From positions 1 through 64,000 of the forward strand of contig CAZAQV010000028.1 in assembly GCA_964487255.1 (NCBI GenBank): a stretch of DNA of 64,000 nucleotides, given 5' to 3'. The position numbers were made by a program, and so were the translations under genes. How positions within the stretch are numbered: position 1 is the first letter of the stretch; each line of letters opens with the position of its first letter. The notes under the pieces were generated by a model. The model ran no database searches, was not told the origin of the DNA, and was given only the letters and a program-made list of their open reading frames with translations. Origin of the DNA: CAZAQV01 sp964487255. GTDB taxonomy: Bacteria; Myxococcota_A; Polyangia; Polyangiales; CAZAQV01. Of the stretch, positions 50,958-60,400 are shown in pieces.

Positions 50958-53447
50958 CTATTCGCTCGACGGGTTGGGTACGGCGACTTGGTTGGCTGGT
51001 TTGCTGTGGTTTTCCAGCCACGTTGGCAAAGTGCCGTGCTCAAGCATGTGGTAGGTGCCCAGGCTTTGCAGTACACGACGTGTGTAGCGACGCGTTTCGA
51101 GATACGGAATGGACTCGATCCAGATATCGAGCGGCAAGTCGCCCTGCTCGGCAAGCCAGCGGTCGACCGCGTGGTTGCCGGCGTTGTAGGCCGGTGGAAT
51201 GAACGCCACCACCGTGTATTTGTCTTTTAGATAACGCATAAAACGCGCGCCGATGTGCAAGTTGACCTCGGCGGTGCGCAGGCTGTCTGGGTCCGATGGC
51301 AAGCCGATCTCGCCACCCCAACGTCGGGCTGTGGGACGAATGACTTGCACCATGCCGTAAGCTTTGGCGATCGAAACTGCACGCGGGTTGTAGGAGCTTT
51401 CCTCGCGAGCGATGGCGCGCACGAGTTCGACTGGGACACCCCGCTTTCTCGCCGCGTCGGAGACCTGCTCGTCATAGGCTTGAGGATAGGCAAGTCGCCA
51501 AAATGCATAGGCCGTGTCGGGGGTTGTATCGCGGAAGGTTCGAAGGCGTAGGCGCGTCAACGTGATGCTCTGCGAGTAATACTCGGCTCGGTCGAAGAGG
51601 GCTGCGACGAGCCACAGTAGGTCTCGTGACGTGCCTGCGCCCAGCGCACCAGAACGTCGGAAAGCTGCGTCGGCGTAGGCGTCCTCACCGACGGCGAGCC
51701 ATGCCACTGCGCGCTGGTAAGCAATGTCCTTGGGGGCTTCGGGAAGGGGGATCTGGGCCGTGCTTTGCGTGGCGGTGCCATCCCAGGTCTTGAGAAGCAC
51801 GGCGGCGCGCTCCTGGTCGAGGCCGCGCAGGCGACTCATCGCGAGCTGCGCATGATAGTTGAGCGGGTGCTCCTTGATAAGCGCCTCGAAGCCGTCCATA
51901 GCCTCTTGTCGTTTTCCGAGGTCGAGTTCGGTGCGCGCCTTCCAGTAGGCGAAGCGACCTCGTTTACCCTCCCGGTCCTCAGGAATCTTGCGTTTTACGG
52001 CGTCGCTCAGCAAGTCGAGCGAGCCTTGCAGGTCGCTTTCCTGACGCATCACAAAGGCTCGACGAAAAAGAGCATCCGGGCACATGTCGCCGTTCGGGTG
52101 TTCTCGGCAAAGCTTCTCGAAGCGCCGCGCCGCCTCCTTCTTGTCCCCGATTTCTTCGGCCTGGCGCGCAGAACGGTAGAGCGCGTCGTCATTGAGTGAC
52201 GACTTGAGCCCCAGTTTGAGCAAGGTGTCGTAGTGCTTGATCGCTTGTTTATGACTGCCGGATTTGGCTCGCGCCTCACCTGCCAGATAGTAGAGCGAGA
52301 GGAGCTGACGGCCTTCACAAGTGGGCGCGGCTCGCTCGAGAATGTCCGCTGCTTCGGGACGTTTGCGGGCCCTGTGGAGGGCGCGGCCTTGACCAATCCA
52401 TGCATCGCACCGTTCGCGCTTCGGAAACATAGCCGCAGCTTTACGGTAGGCGTCGACGGCTTCGTCAAACTCGCGTGCGTCGTAAAGCGCCTCGGCGCGT
52501 GTCATCGCCCTCTCGCGCTGGTTCTCCTTCAGCGCGCGGCGGTCTTTGGGTCGCAGCGACTTGCTCAGTTCCTGAAGCTTTTCATCAGCTGCGATGCCCA
52601 AGCTATGGGTCGGGTTCTGCGCGGCAAGGTCGGCATAGAGCTCGGCTGCCTCGGCCTTGTCGTTGGCCGATCCCTCAGCAAGCAAATCCGCGAGTTCACT
52701 GCGCGCAAAGAGGTCCTTTTCCTTGCGAAGCGCTGCGATGGCTTCGGTGCGCTTGCCCTGGGTGTTGAGAACGGCCGCACGCAAGCGGTCCGAAGCGCGC
52801 GAAAGTGTCCAGTTCTTAGGGAGCGCGGCCAGAAGGCGTTCGGCCTTTGCTGGGTCTGGTAGATGCAATCGCTTGGCGAGTTCATAGCGTGCGGGGACGG
52901 CCAGAGGGTGGTCGCTTTGCTCAAGCGCTTGCCAAGCCGCATTGGCATCTGCTGGCGACTGCTCGCTTTGCTCACTGTTCTCTAGCGCCCTTGCGCGAAG
53001 GAACTGCCAGAGCCCAAGCTCCCAACTCCCGAGCGTGCTCGGATCGATTGCGGCAGTGGTCGTTTGCAGCGTTGGCCAGTCTTCGTCGCGTAGCGCGTCT
53101 CGTGCGACGCCGAGCGGCGACTTGCCAGCGGGGATCACAGCAAGCGCAGTGGGGGTTGGCGGTGGCTCAGGTTCGGATGCTTCGGCTTCGGGACTCGGTT
53201 TCTGCGGATCTGATGCGTTCGACTTTTCGCTCTTCTCTTCGCCATCGGCCGCATGCTGTGCGCGGGCGTCCGGGGCTCGTTGGCACCCGAGCGCAATCCA
53301 TAGTGCCAACCAAGCCAGGCGATATAACGAGAGGCGGGCATGACCGCCGTATGCAGCATGTCGAAAGATGCTGGCAGAATAGCGCATCCCAAGTGAAACG
53401 AAAGAAAAGGGCCTTTCATTGCCTCCGTGTGCGTTGCTGATCGGCAT
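50958..53447 (-). CDS. Lytic murein transglycosylase with helical repeats, lipoprotein
   Basis: This large (829-residue) protein has a signal with Cys in WLALWIALGCQR, a Ser/Glu/Pro linker, many TPR-like alpha-helical repeats (for example AEALYDAREFDEAVDAYRKAAAMFPK), and a C-terminal SLT domain. The catalytic Glu is in VRAIAREESSYNPRAVS, followed by GMVQVIRP and FIPPAYNAGNHAVDRWL. It resembles Slt70, which cleaves peptidoglycan glycan strands. An ATG 20 codons in (53387) may be the true start. It follows the coiled-coil gene with no gap. Confidence 0.87.
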   Translation of the reverse strand: MPISNAHGGNERPFSFVSLGMRYSASIFRHAAYGGHARLSLYRLAWLALWIALGCQRAPDARAQHAADGEEKSEKSNASDPQKPSPEAEASEPEPPPTPTALAVIPAGKSPLGVARDALRDEDWPTLQTTTAAIDPSTLGSWELGLWQFLRARALENSEQSEQSPADANAAWQALEQSDHPLAVPARYELAKRLHLPDPAKAERLLAALPKNWTLSRASDRLRAAVLNTQGKRTEAIAALRKEKDLFARSELADLLAEGSANDKAEAAELYADLAAQNPTHSLGIAADEKLQELSKSLRPKDRRALKENQRERAMTRAEALYDAREFDEAVDAYRKAAAMFPKRERCDAWIGQGRALHRARKRPEAADILERAAPTCEGRQLLSLYYLAGEARAKSGSHKQAIKHYDTLLKLGLKSSLNDDALYRSARQAEEIGDKKEAARRFEKLCREHPNGDMCPDALFRRAFVMRQESDLQGSLDLLSDAVKRKIPEDREGKRGRFAYWKARTELDLGKRQEAMDGFEALIKEHPLNYHAQLAMSRLRGLDQERAAVLLKTWDGTATQSTAQIPLPEAPKDIAYQRAVAWLAVGEDAYADAAFRRSGALGAGTSRDLLWLVAALFDRAEYYSQSITLTRLRLRTFRDTTPDTAYAFWRLAYPQAYDEQVSDAARKRGVPVELVRAIAREESSYNPRAVSIAKAYGMVQVIRPTARRWGGEIGLPSDPDSLRTAEVNLHIGARFMRYLKDKYTVVAFIPPAYNAGNHAVDRWLAEQGDLPLDIWIESIPYLETRRYTRRVLQSLGTYHMLEHGTLPTWLENHSKPANQVAVPNPSSE

Positions 53448-53879
53448 CTAATCGTCTTCGCGGTTTTCGCGCCGGTCTTGTTCTTTCTTCTGAGCAGCTT
53501 GAAGTTTCTTTGCGAGTGCCTTCTCGCGAGATTGGGACTGAGCCCAATCGCGCCGTTTCTCGTTCGCGGCCGCTTTGGCTTTTTCCAGGGTGCCCAGTTT
53601 CTGCGTCTCGATTTGCGCGCTGCACTCTACACTTGATCGGCTACGCACGAAGTCATCGGCGCGACGCAGCAGCTCTTCGGCCAAGACCGACTCTGTTTCG
53701 AGGAGGACCTTTTGGCTCTCTGCGAGAGCCGCTTCAGCCTCTTGTCTTGCCGCATGAGCGAGTTCCACGTTTTGCGCCGCGGCCGTTTCCTCTCCTAAAG
53801 CACGGCGAAGCGCCTCTTCGTGACTAGCTGCTCTGACCGCCTGTACCCGCGCTAACTTCTTGATGGCGTCATCGCCCAC
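53448..53879 (-). CDS. Coiled-coil protein of unknown function
   Basis: The 143 residues are almost entirely a charged, Ala/Glu/Arg-rich helix (KKLARVQAVRAASHEEALRR, ETQKLGTLEKAKAAANEKRR). Length and pattern resemble FliJ or YscO-like proteins, but there is no secretion operon, and composition alone cannot decide. Its stop is followed immediately by the ATG of the transglycosylase gene. Confidence 0.55.
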   Translation of the reverse strand: MGDDAIKKLARVQAVRAASHEEALRRALGEETAAAQNVELAHAARQEAEAALAESQKVLLETESVLAEELLRRADDFVRSRSSVECSAQIETQKLGTLEKAKAAANEKRRDWAQSQSREKALAKKLQAAQKKEQDRRENREDD

Positions 53880-53920
53880 CTCAGTACTCTAGCAGCTGTT
53901 TCGTGATATCTATTCCCGCA

Positions 53921-55441
53921 ATGCACTATGCGCTGGAAATCGGTTCCAAGTATCTGCTCGGCAAGAAGCGCATGACGATCTTGCTGATCACCTCGATTGC
54001 GATCGTCGGAGTGGCTTTTGGCGTCGGTGCGTTGCTCCCCGTGATCGCCATTACGTCCGGGTTCGAAGAGGTCATTCGTCAGAAGCTACTCGGCGTAAAC
54101 GCGGATGTGCTGGTCATGAAGTATGGGCAAGACTTTTATGAGTACCAGGACGTTGCCGACCGGGCCGAATCGCGAGACGACGTGAAGGCCGCGTCTCCGT
54201 TCGTCATCCAAGAGATGTTGCTTGCACATGGGTCTCGGCGGTCGATCGTACTGCTCAAGGGCATCGATCCGGAGCGTGCTGCCAATGTGTTGTCGCTTTC
54301 CCAGCAGGTTCGCGCAGGCTCGCTCGAAGACATGCGAAGTCACCGGAAACCGCCAACAGAGACCGACGACAGGCGCCGGAGTCCGCTCGACGATCTGCTG
54401 CGACAGCTTGGTGATGACTTTGACGGTGATGCGAGCGTGGATCGAGGTAGCGACGCAGGTTTGCAGACGAATGTGGCTGACGCAGCGGTTAAGGAGAGTG
54501 TCGCGGCGCTTCCCGAAGTGAGCGTGCCATCGCTTGACGAGGCGAATGCTTTGCTCAACGAGCTTGGCCGAGACGGTCCGCCTGACATCGCGGACGGCAG
54601 CTGGCTCGATGACGAACCCGAGCTCGCGCCCAAGTCCTTGCCGGGGATTGTCGTAGGAAAGGGCTTGGCACAAAACCTCGGCCTCGAAATCGGTTCACGC
54701 GTTCATGTCGTCTCGCCGCTTGCTGGCGTGGGCGCCGGGTACATTGACAACAGTGTGCGCATTCCCCAATCGGGCGACTTTCGCGTGGCGGCGATTTTCG
54801 AAGCGGGCTTCAAAGAGTACGACGCGCAGTTGGTATACGTGGACTTACGCGAAGCGCAGTGGCTGCGTGATCAGGGCGACCAGGTCACGGGCGTCGAGCT
54901 CAAGCTGCACAATATTGACCGTGCGGTGCCGATTGCGCGCTCGCTCGAGGCGGACCTTGGTGGACCCTTTCACACGACCAGTTGGCAGGAACTTAATGAG
55001 CCCTTGTTCCAGGCGTTGCGAAACCAGAAGTGGGCCTTGTCTTTGTCGATCGCGACCATCATCGTCGTGGCGGCGTTTAATGTCATCGCGACCTTGATCA
55101 TGGTTGTGCTCGAGAAGCGTCGCGAGGTGGCGATACTTCGTGCCATGGGGGCGAGTCGACGCGCAGTGGTTGCGCTCTTCATGATGCAAGGGGTGGTGAT
55201 AGGCGTGGTGGGTACAGCCCTCGGGTTAATTTTAGGGGGTGGGGTGGTCACGATACTCACGCACTACAAATTTCCGCTCGATCCAAAGGTCTATCTCATC
55301 GATCACCTGCCGATGCGCGCAACGCCCACCGAGTACTTTATCACCGCTATTGTGGCGTTTGTGATCTGCTCACTCGCCACGATTGCGCCAAGTTGGTGGG
55401 CCGCCAGAATGACTCCCGTCGACGGCCTTCGCCGCGATTAG
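53921..55441 (+). CDS. LolC/LolE-like ABC transporter permease
   Basis: The 506 residues start MHYALEIGSKYLLGKKRMTI, one membrane helix, a large periplasmic domain, and three C-terminal membrane helices with the FtsX fold (IVVAAFNVIATLIMVVLEKRREVAILRAMGASRR). This is the pattern of LolC/LolE, which release lipoproteins to LolA. The periplasmic domain has an extra acidic segment (about residues 145-235, with RSPLDDLLRQLGDDFDGDAS). No LolD ATPase gene is adjacent. An in-frame GTG six codons earlier is possible. Confidence 0.82.
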   Translation: MHYALEIGSKYLLGKKRMTILLITSIAIVGVAFGVGALLPVIAITSGFEEVIRQKLLGVNADVLVMKYGQDFYEYQDVADRAESRDDVKAASPFVIQEMLLAHGSRRSIVLLKGIDPERAANVLSLSQQVRAGSLEDMRSHRKPPTETDDRRRSPLDDLLRQLGDDFDGDASVDRGSDAGLQTNVADAAVKESVAALPEVSVPSLDEANALLNELGRDGPPDIADGSWLDDEPELAPKSLPGIVVGKGLAQNLGLEIGSRVHVVSPLAGVGAGYIDNSVRIPQSGDFRVAAIFEAGFKEYDAQLVYVDLREAQWLRDQGDQVTGVELKLHNIDRAVPIARSLEADLGGPFHTTSWQELNEPLFQALRNQKWALSLSIATIIVVAAFNVIATLIMVVLEKRREVAILRAMGASRRAVVALFMMQGVVIGVVGTALGLILGGGVVTILTHYKFPLDPKVYLIDHLPMRATPTEYFITAIVAFVICSLATIAPSWWAARMTPVDGLRRD

Positions 55442-55580
55442 CGAAAGCCGGGCGAAACACTGATCGAGTTCAGGTTGTGCTGAGCCTGAGCGCCCCTGGA
55501 CGGAAGGAGCGAAGACGTACGAAAGGTACTTCGAGCGACTGTAGGAAGCGGTAAGCCAGGATCAGCGCAAGATGGACCGA

Positions 55581-56384
55581 TCAAAAGGCGGCGCCGACGC
55601 CCAGGCGGAACCACGGGATGACCGCGCCCTCGAGGGGGTCCTCGCCATCGAGGTTATCGAAGCGCATCGATGGAGAGTAGAGCGTCCACTCGGGGTTGCC
55701 GACGGTGCTGTAGCTTGCACCAACCGCGATCGAAAGCACGAATACGTCGCCCGCGAGTAGATCCCAGCCGATGAACCCACCGAACGCTCCGCCGCTTGCG
55801 GGCAGGTCCGTGCACGTGTCGCCACCGATCCCGTAATCGTAGTAACAGTTGTCTCCGCTCAGGTGGATATACTCAATGCGCGCGCCGATGACCAAACCCG
55901 CCGGCGCTTCCCCGAGTGGGTAGACGCGGGGTGCAATACGGAAGCTATAGCCTTGGATGTCGCCTTCAAAAGGCTCCCACAGGTTGAGGTGCGCGCCCGC
56001 TGCAAGGCTAAAGAACTCGCCGAGTGCGCGCTCGTACTCGATGTTGATGGCGCCGAAGAAGAACAGGTCGATCGGCTGAATCGTGATCTTATTCTGGGGC
56101 ATTTCGAAGTCGGTGATGTACACCGTCTGCGGCTGTTGTTGAGCTGGCTGTTGATAACCTTGGCCGTAACCAGGTTGTTGCCCGTAGGGTTGGGGCTGTT
56201 GTTGTTGCTGGTAGGGCTGCGGTTGCTGAGGATAGGGCTGTGGTTGCTGAGGATACGCCTGAGGGTCTTGCTGAGGCTGAGGTTGTGGCTGTGGATCTTG
56301 CGCAGCGGCGTGATGAGCCATCAGCGATAGCGCCGCCCCGAAGGTTAAGATCACCAAACCTGCTCGCTTCAACTCATCACGCAT
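55581..56384 (-). CDS. Outer-membrane protein with Pro/Gln repeat linker
   Basis: A signal peptide (ending HHAAAQ) leads to a tract of PQQPQPYPQQ-type repeats (about residues 30-85), then a beta-barrel-like domain (IDLFFFGAINIEYERALGEF, FSLAAGAHLNLWEP, GLVIGARIEYIHLSGD, FRLGVGAAF end). The linker may span peptidoglycan. AGGAG 7 bases before the ATG at 56384 supports the start (267 residues). It is divergent from udk. Confidence 0.68.
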   Translation of the reverse strand: MRDELKRAGLVILTFGAALSLMAHHAAAQDPQPQPQPQQDPQAYPQQPQPYPQQPQPYQQQQQPQPYGQQPGYGQGYQQPAQQQPQTVYITDFEMPQNKITIQPIDLFFFGAINIEYERALGEFFSLAAGAHLNLWEPFEGDIQGYSFRIAPRVYPLGEAPAGLVIGARIEYIHLSGDNCYYDYGIGGDTCTDLPASGGAFGGFIGWDLLAGDVFVLSIAVGASYSTVGNPEWTLYSPSMRFDNLDGEDPLEGAVIPWFRLGVGAAF

Positions 56385-56551
56385 CTCTATTCTCCTCACG
56401 GCGGGCGCATTGTAGCGCGCTCGGCGTTACTCGCAGCAATAAGCGTACCCAGGTGTTTTCATTTGTAATTTCTTGCGGTCACGGACCTGCTGTGACCTTG
56501 GGTTCACACGGTTGTGGCACACCTGTCCCAGGCGCGATACAGACTCGAGCC

Positions 56552-57172
56552 GTGAACACGAAGCCATTTGTGATCGGGATTGCCGGTGGAACCGGCTCTG
56601 GAAAAACGACGATTGCCGAGAAGATCGCAGCGGCTGTTCCGTTCGGCACGGCAACGGTTCTCACGCACGATGCGTATTATCGCGATCTGCAAGCTTTGCC
56701 GCATGAGGAACGCAGTCGGATCAACTTCGATCACCCCGATTCGCTCGATACGGAGCTACTGATCGAGCATCTCGCGCAATTGCGGGCTGGAGAAGCGATC
56801 GAGATGCCGCAGTACGACTTTTCCAAACATGCCCGTACTCCCGAGACCATCCCGGTTCAGCCTGTGCCGCTGCTCATCGTCGAAGGGATTCTGGTTTTCG
56901 TGGAGCCCAAGCTACGCGAGCTCATGGACCTGAAGATCTTCGTCGACACCGACGCAGACATTCGGATTCTGCGTCGCATTCGCCGAGACATTGAAGTGCG
57001 TGGCCGAAGTTTTGAGTCGATTCGCGACCAGTACTATGCAACCGTGCGGCCGATGCACTTGCAGTTCGTGGAGCCGTCGAAGCGCCATGCGGATGTGATC
57101 TTGCCCGAAGGAGGCCGTACCGACGTCGCCCTCGACCTCATCCTCTCTAAGGCGCGTGTTATCGCCGGCTAA
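56552..57172 (+). CDS. udk: Uridine kinase
   Basis: Udk phosphorylates uridine and cytidine in pyrimidine salvage. The 206-residue protein has the P-loop GIAGGTGSGKTTIAEK, the substrate region THDAYYRDLQALPHEER, INFDHPDSLDTELLIEHL, QYDFSKHAR, and IVEGILVF with DADIRILRRIRRDIEVRGR. Start is GTG; the frame is open upstream but the P-loop position fixes this start. Confidence 0.95.
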   Translation: MNTKPFVIGIAGGTGSGKTTIAEKIAAAVPFGTATVLTHDAYYRDLQALPHEERSRINFDHPDSLDTELLIEHLAQLRAGEAIEMPQYDFSKHARTPETIPVQPVPLLIVEGILVFVEPKLRELMDLKIFVDTDADIRILRRIRRDIEVRGRSFESIRDQYYATVRPMHLQFVEPSKRHADVILPEGGRTDVALDLILSKARVIAG

Positions 57173-57384
57173 CGCCACTCGGGTGGGCGCCAGGCGAATT
57201 GGCGAAGGGCTCCCGCAGCGCGGGTGTCACGCCTTGGTAAAGCTTTTGCTCGCCGAGCAACTGAACGCGATAACGCTTTCACATCCATGACTTAGAGCTG
57301 CCCGAGCAAATGAAAGCTGGACCCATAAGCACTTCCTCTCGCATGAGAGCCGGGGGCGCTGGCCAGAATGTGCGCAAGCTCGTA

Positions 57385-57444
57385 GAACTCAGCGTGATGA
57401 ACCGCACGCCGTTGAACTCAGCCGTGATGAACCGCACGTCATTT
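57385..57444 (+). repeat. Tandem duplication spanning the giant ORF start
   Basis: Two near-identical 29-30 bp units (57385-57413 and 57414-57444) each hold GTGATGAACCGCACG, so the ORF has two candidate ATG codons 30 bp apart (57397 and 57427) with the same first residues MNRT. A 6-bp hairpin TTGCTC/GAGCAA sits upstream at 57246-57260. Confidence 0.6.
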
Positions 57445-60400
57445 GTGTTTTCCAGCATCGCCGCCCTGCTTTTCTTGTTCGCTGCGGGTGCCGAAGCGCA
57501 AGTCAAACCCCGCATCATGGTCGTCGTCGACACCTCCGGCACGATGCGACTTGATCTCAACGGAATCTACACGTGGGGAGATGGTGTCGGCGACAGCGAC
57601 TGCGAACGCGGCATCGATACCGACTGCGACGGGCTCATTAACGATAGCCGTATGTATGTTGCCAAAGAGGCGATTGCGAACATGGTCCGTGCCTACGGTG
57701 ACGTCGAGTGGTCCCTGTCGCGCTTTAGTCAGACGCAGGAGGCGGACGTTGCTAGTCTTGATTACGTCTGCGGGAGCAATAGCATTCTAGGTTGGGGAGG
57801 AAATCCTCAATGCAATAGCGGCAATGTCCTGACCGGAAGCTGTGACGATCCCCTGACAGGCGAAGGTGGCTTCACGGGAATTCCCTTGAGTTGCCGCCCT
57901 GGCGAAAATGGAAACCCGCCCGGCCGGTTCGCGGTTACGACACCTCCACAGAATGCTGATCCACGCTACACGCTGAATTATTGGAGCACGTGTGACGGAG
58001 CGGATGTTCTTGTGGGTTGGCCGGGCCTGGGAGCGTTCGCTAGCAAGGGAAATGAAAACGCCATTCTCAAGTGGCTCGACGGGGATGAAGACAATCCGCT
58101 GCTGGGAACGACAACGGAAGGCAATTTTTGTAACCACGCAGGCGGTGGAGATTGCGAACTTCGTGGACGAGGGCCTACTCCTCTGGCCGCATCTCTTGCA
58201 GCCGCACAAAACTACATTACGCCCATAAGAAGTGGCGATGGCAAACGTGACTGCCGCCCGTATTCGGTGATTCTGCTGACTGATGGCTTGGAGAGCTGCG
58301 CTACCAATCCAAATGCGCCGAAGAACGCTGCCCAGGATTTGAAGGCTGCTGGGGTGAACGTCTACGTTGTCGGCCTGTCGATTACCTCAACGGAGCGACC
58401 GGCGTTGAATCAAATTGCTAGCTCGGGCGGCACGACTGCCTATTTTGCGGATGATCAGGATACGTTGGCGGCGGCGCTGTCGGATATTGTACGTCAATCG
58501 TTGTTGATCGAGGTTTGCAATGGTGATGATGACGATTGTGATGACTTGGTGGATGAGGGCTTTACCAAGTACTGCAATCTGCCTGCAGGCGTGACCGGTT
58601 TGGATCTGTGCAATGACCCGGGCGAGCGGCAGTGTGACAACCAAGACGACAACTGCGATGGCGACGTCGACGAAGGCGTCATCAACGCTTGTGGTTCGTG
58701 CGGCGCGGTGCCTACCGAGGTATGCGATGGCGTTGACAACGATTGCGACGTTGCCATCGACGAGATGAACGTCTGCGATGGTTGCATCAAGGACGACGAG
58801 ATCTGCGACAACCTCGACAACGACTGCGACAACAAGGTCGACGAATCGCTGCAGCGCATCTGCGGCAACGACGTGGGCCAGTGCTCGACCGGTACCCAGA
58901 CGTGTTCGGCGGGCGTTTGGGGCCAGTGCACGGGCCGTACGCCGATCGCTGAGGTCTGTGACAATCAAGACAACGACTGCGATGGCGTAGTGGATGGCAT
59001 GGTGCGGCCGTGCGGAGAGAGTACCGGAGCCTGCCAACCCGGCAACCAGACATGCACAAAGGGCACCTGGGGTACATGCGTTGGCGAAATCGGTGAGTCC
59101 GCCGAAGTCTGCGATGGCCTCGACAACGACTGTAACGGCACCGTTGACGACAATGTCGCCAAAGACGGCGAGGCGTGCGGCAGCGGCATGTGCTCGCAGG
59201 GTAAGTTCGAATGCGTCGGCGGTTCGCTCATCTGCATAGGCATGAACACGGGCGGCGCCGAAACCTGTAACGATGCGGACGACGATTGCGACGGCAAGGT
59301 CGACGAGGGGCTTGGTCTTGGCGATCCCTGCGGTTCGAGCACGGGCGATTGCCGTCCTGGTACGCGCATCTGTCAAGGCGGCCAGGTCGTCTGCTCGGGC
59401 GGGGTTGGTGACGGCGAGGAGGTCTGTGACCTACGAGACAACGATTGCGACGGTGTGGTTGATGAGGACCTGCAGTCGAACGAGCTCTGCGGAACAGACG
59501 AAGGACAGTGCATGCAGGGAACGCTGCAGTGCGTACGCGGCCAGCAAGTCTGCGTAGGTGAAGTGCCTCCGGGGCTCGAGGTGTGCGACTGCGAAGATAA
59601 CGACTGTGATGGCGAGATCGACGAGAACCCAGAGGCTGGCGGTATTTGCCCAGGGGACTCCGCGTGCCTTGAGTGCCAATGTGCGGGTCCCTGTCAGCAG
59701 ACGCGTGAGTTCGGCAACAACTGTCCGCCTGGAAAAACTCCTTTCGAGCAAGGAGACGCTTGTTACTGCGTGGGCGAGCGCTGCAACGAGAGCACATGTG
59801 GTGCCGAGACCATTGAGATCGACAATCAGGTTCGTTGTGCCCCAGATACCGAAGGCGTCTCAAGTTGTGTGTGCAAGAACAACGCGTGCACGTTCCCATG
59901 CGAAGGCGTGGTGTGCCCGGAGGGGACGATCTGCAACCCGCGAGACGACGAAGGGCGGTGCGAGGAGGACTCATGTCGTGGCCTTGGCTGTGCGGAGGGC
60001 GAGCTTTGTGACTTCGAAACGGGCGCCTGCGATGTCGACCCGTGTGCCGGTATGGATTGCGGTGATCAGGCGTGCCGCGGCGGCGCGTGCGAGACGCCGT
60101 GTGCCGTTGTCGAGTGCGCTGCGGGACAGAGTTGTTCGCGGGGCGAATGTGCCGCCGACGCATGTGCAGGCGTAACCTGCAATAGCTTGGAGTTCTGCGA
60201 TCCAACGGATGGGGTCTGCAAGAACAATCCGTGCCGCGGCGTGCGTTGCCCGGCGCAGTCGGTGTGTGATCCAAACACGGGAATGTGTGCGCCCGATCCG
60301 TGTGCTGGACTGCATTGTCCTGGTGATCTTTTGTGTATCGACGGCGAGTGTTTAGCCGACGAAGATGTGACGACGACGCCGGACGCGGGCGTGGCCGACG

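Noticed and set aside
55441..55580. Possible terminator or repeat between the LolC/E-like gene and the convergent barrel gene
   Set aside because: Several short imperfect palindromes (for example GTAC...GTAC near 55517) are present but none has a T-run or matches the TANNT family.
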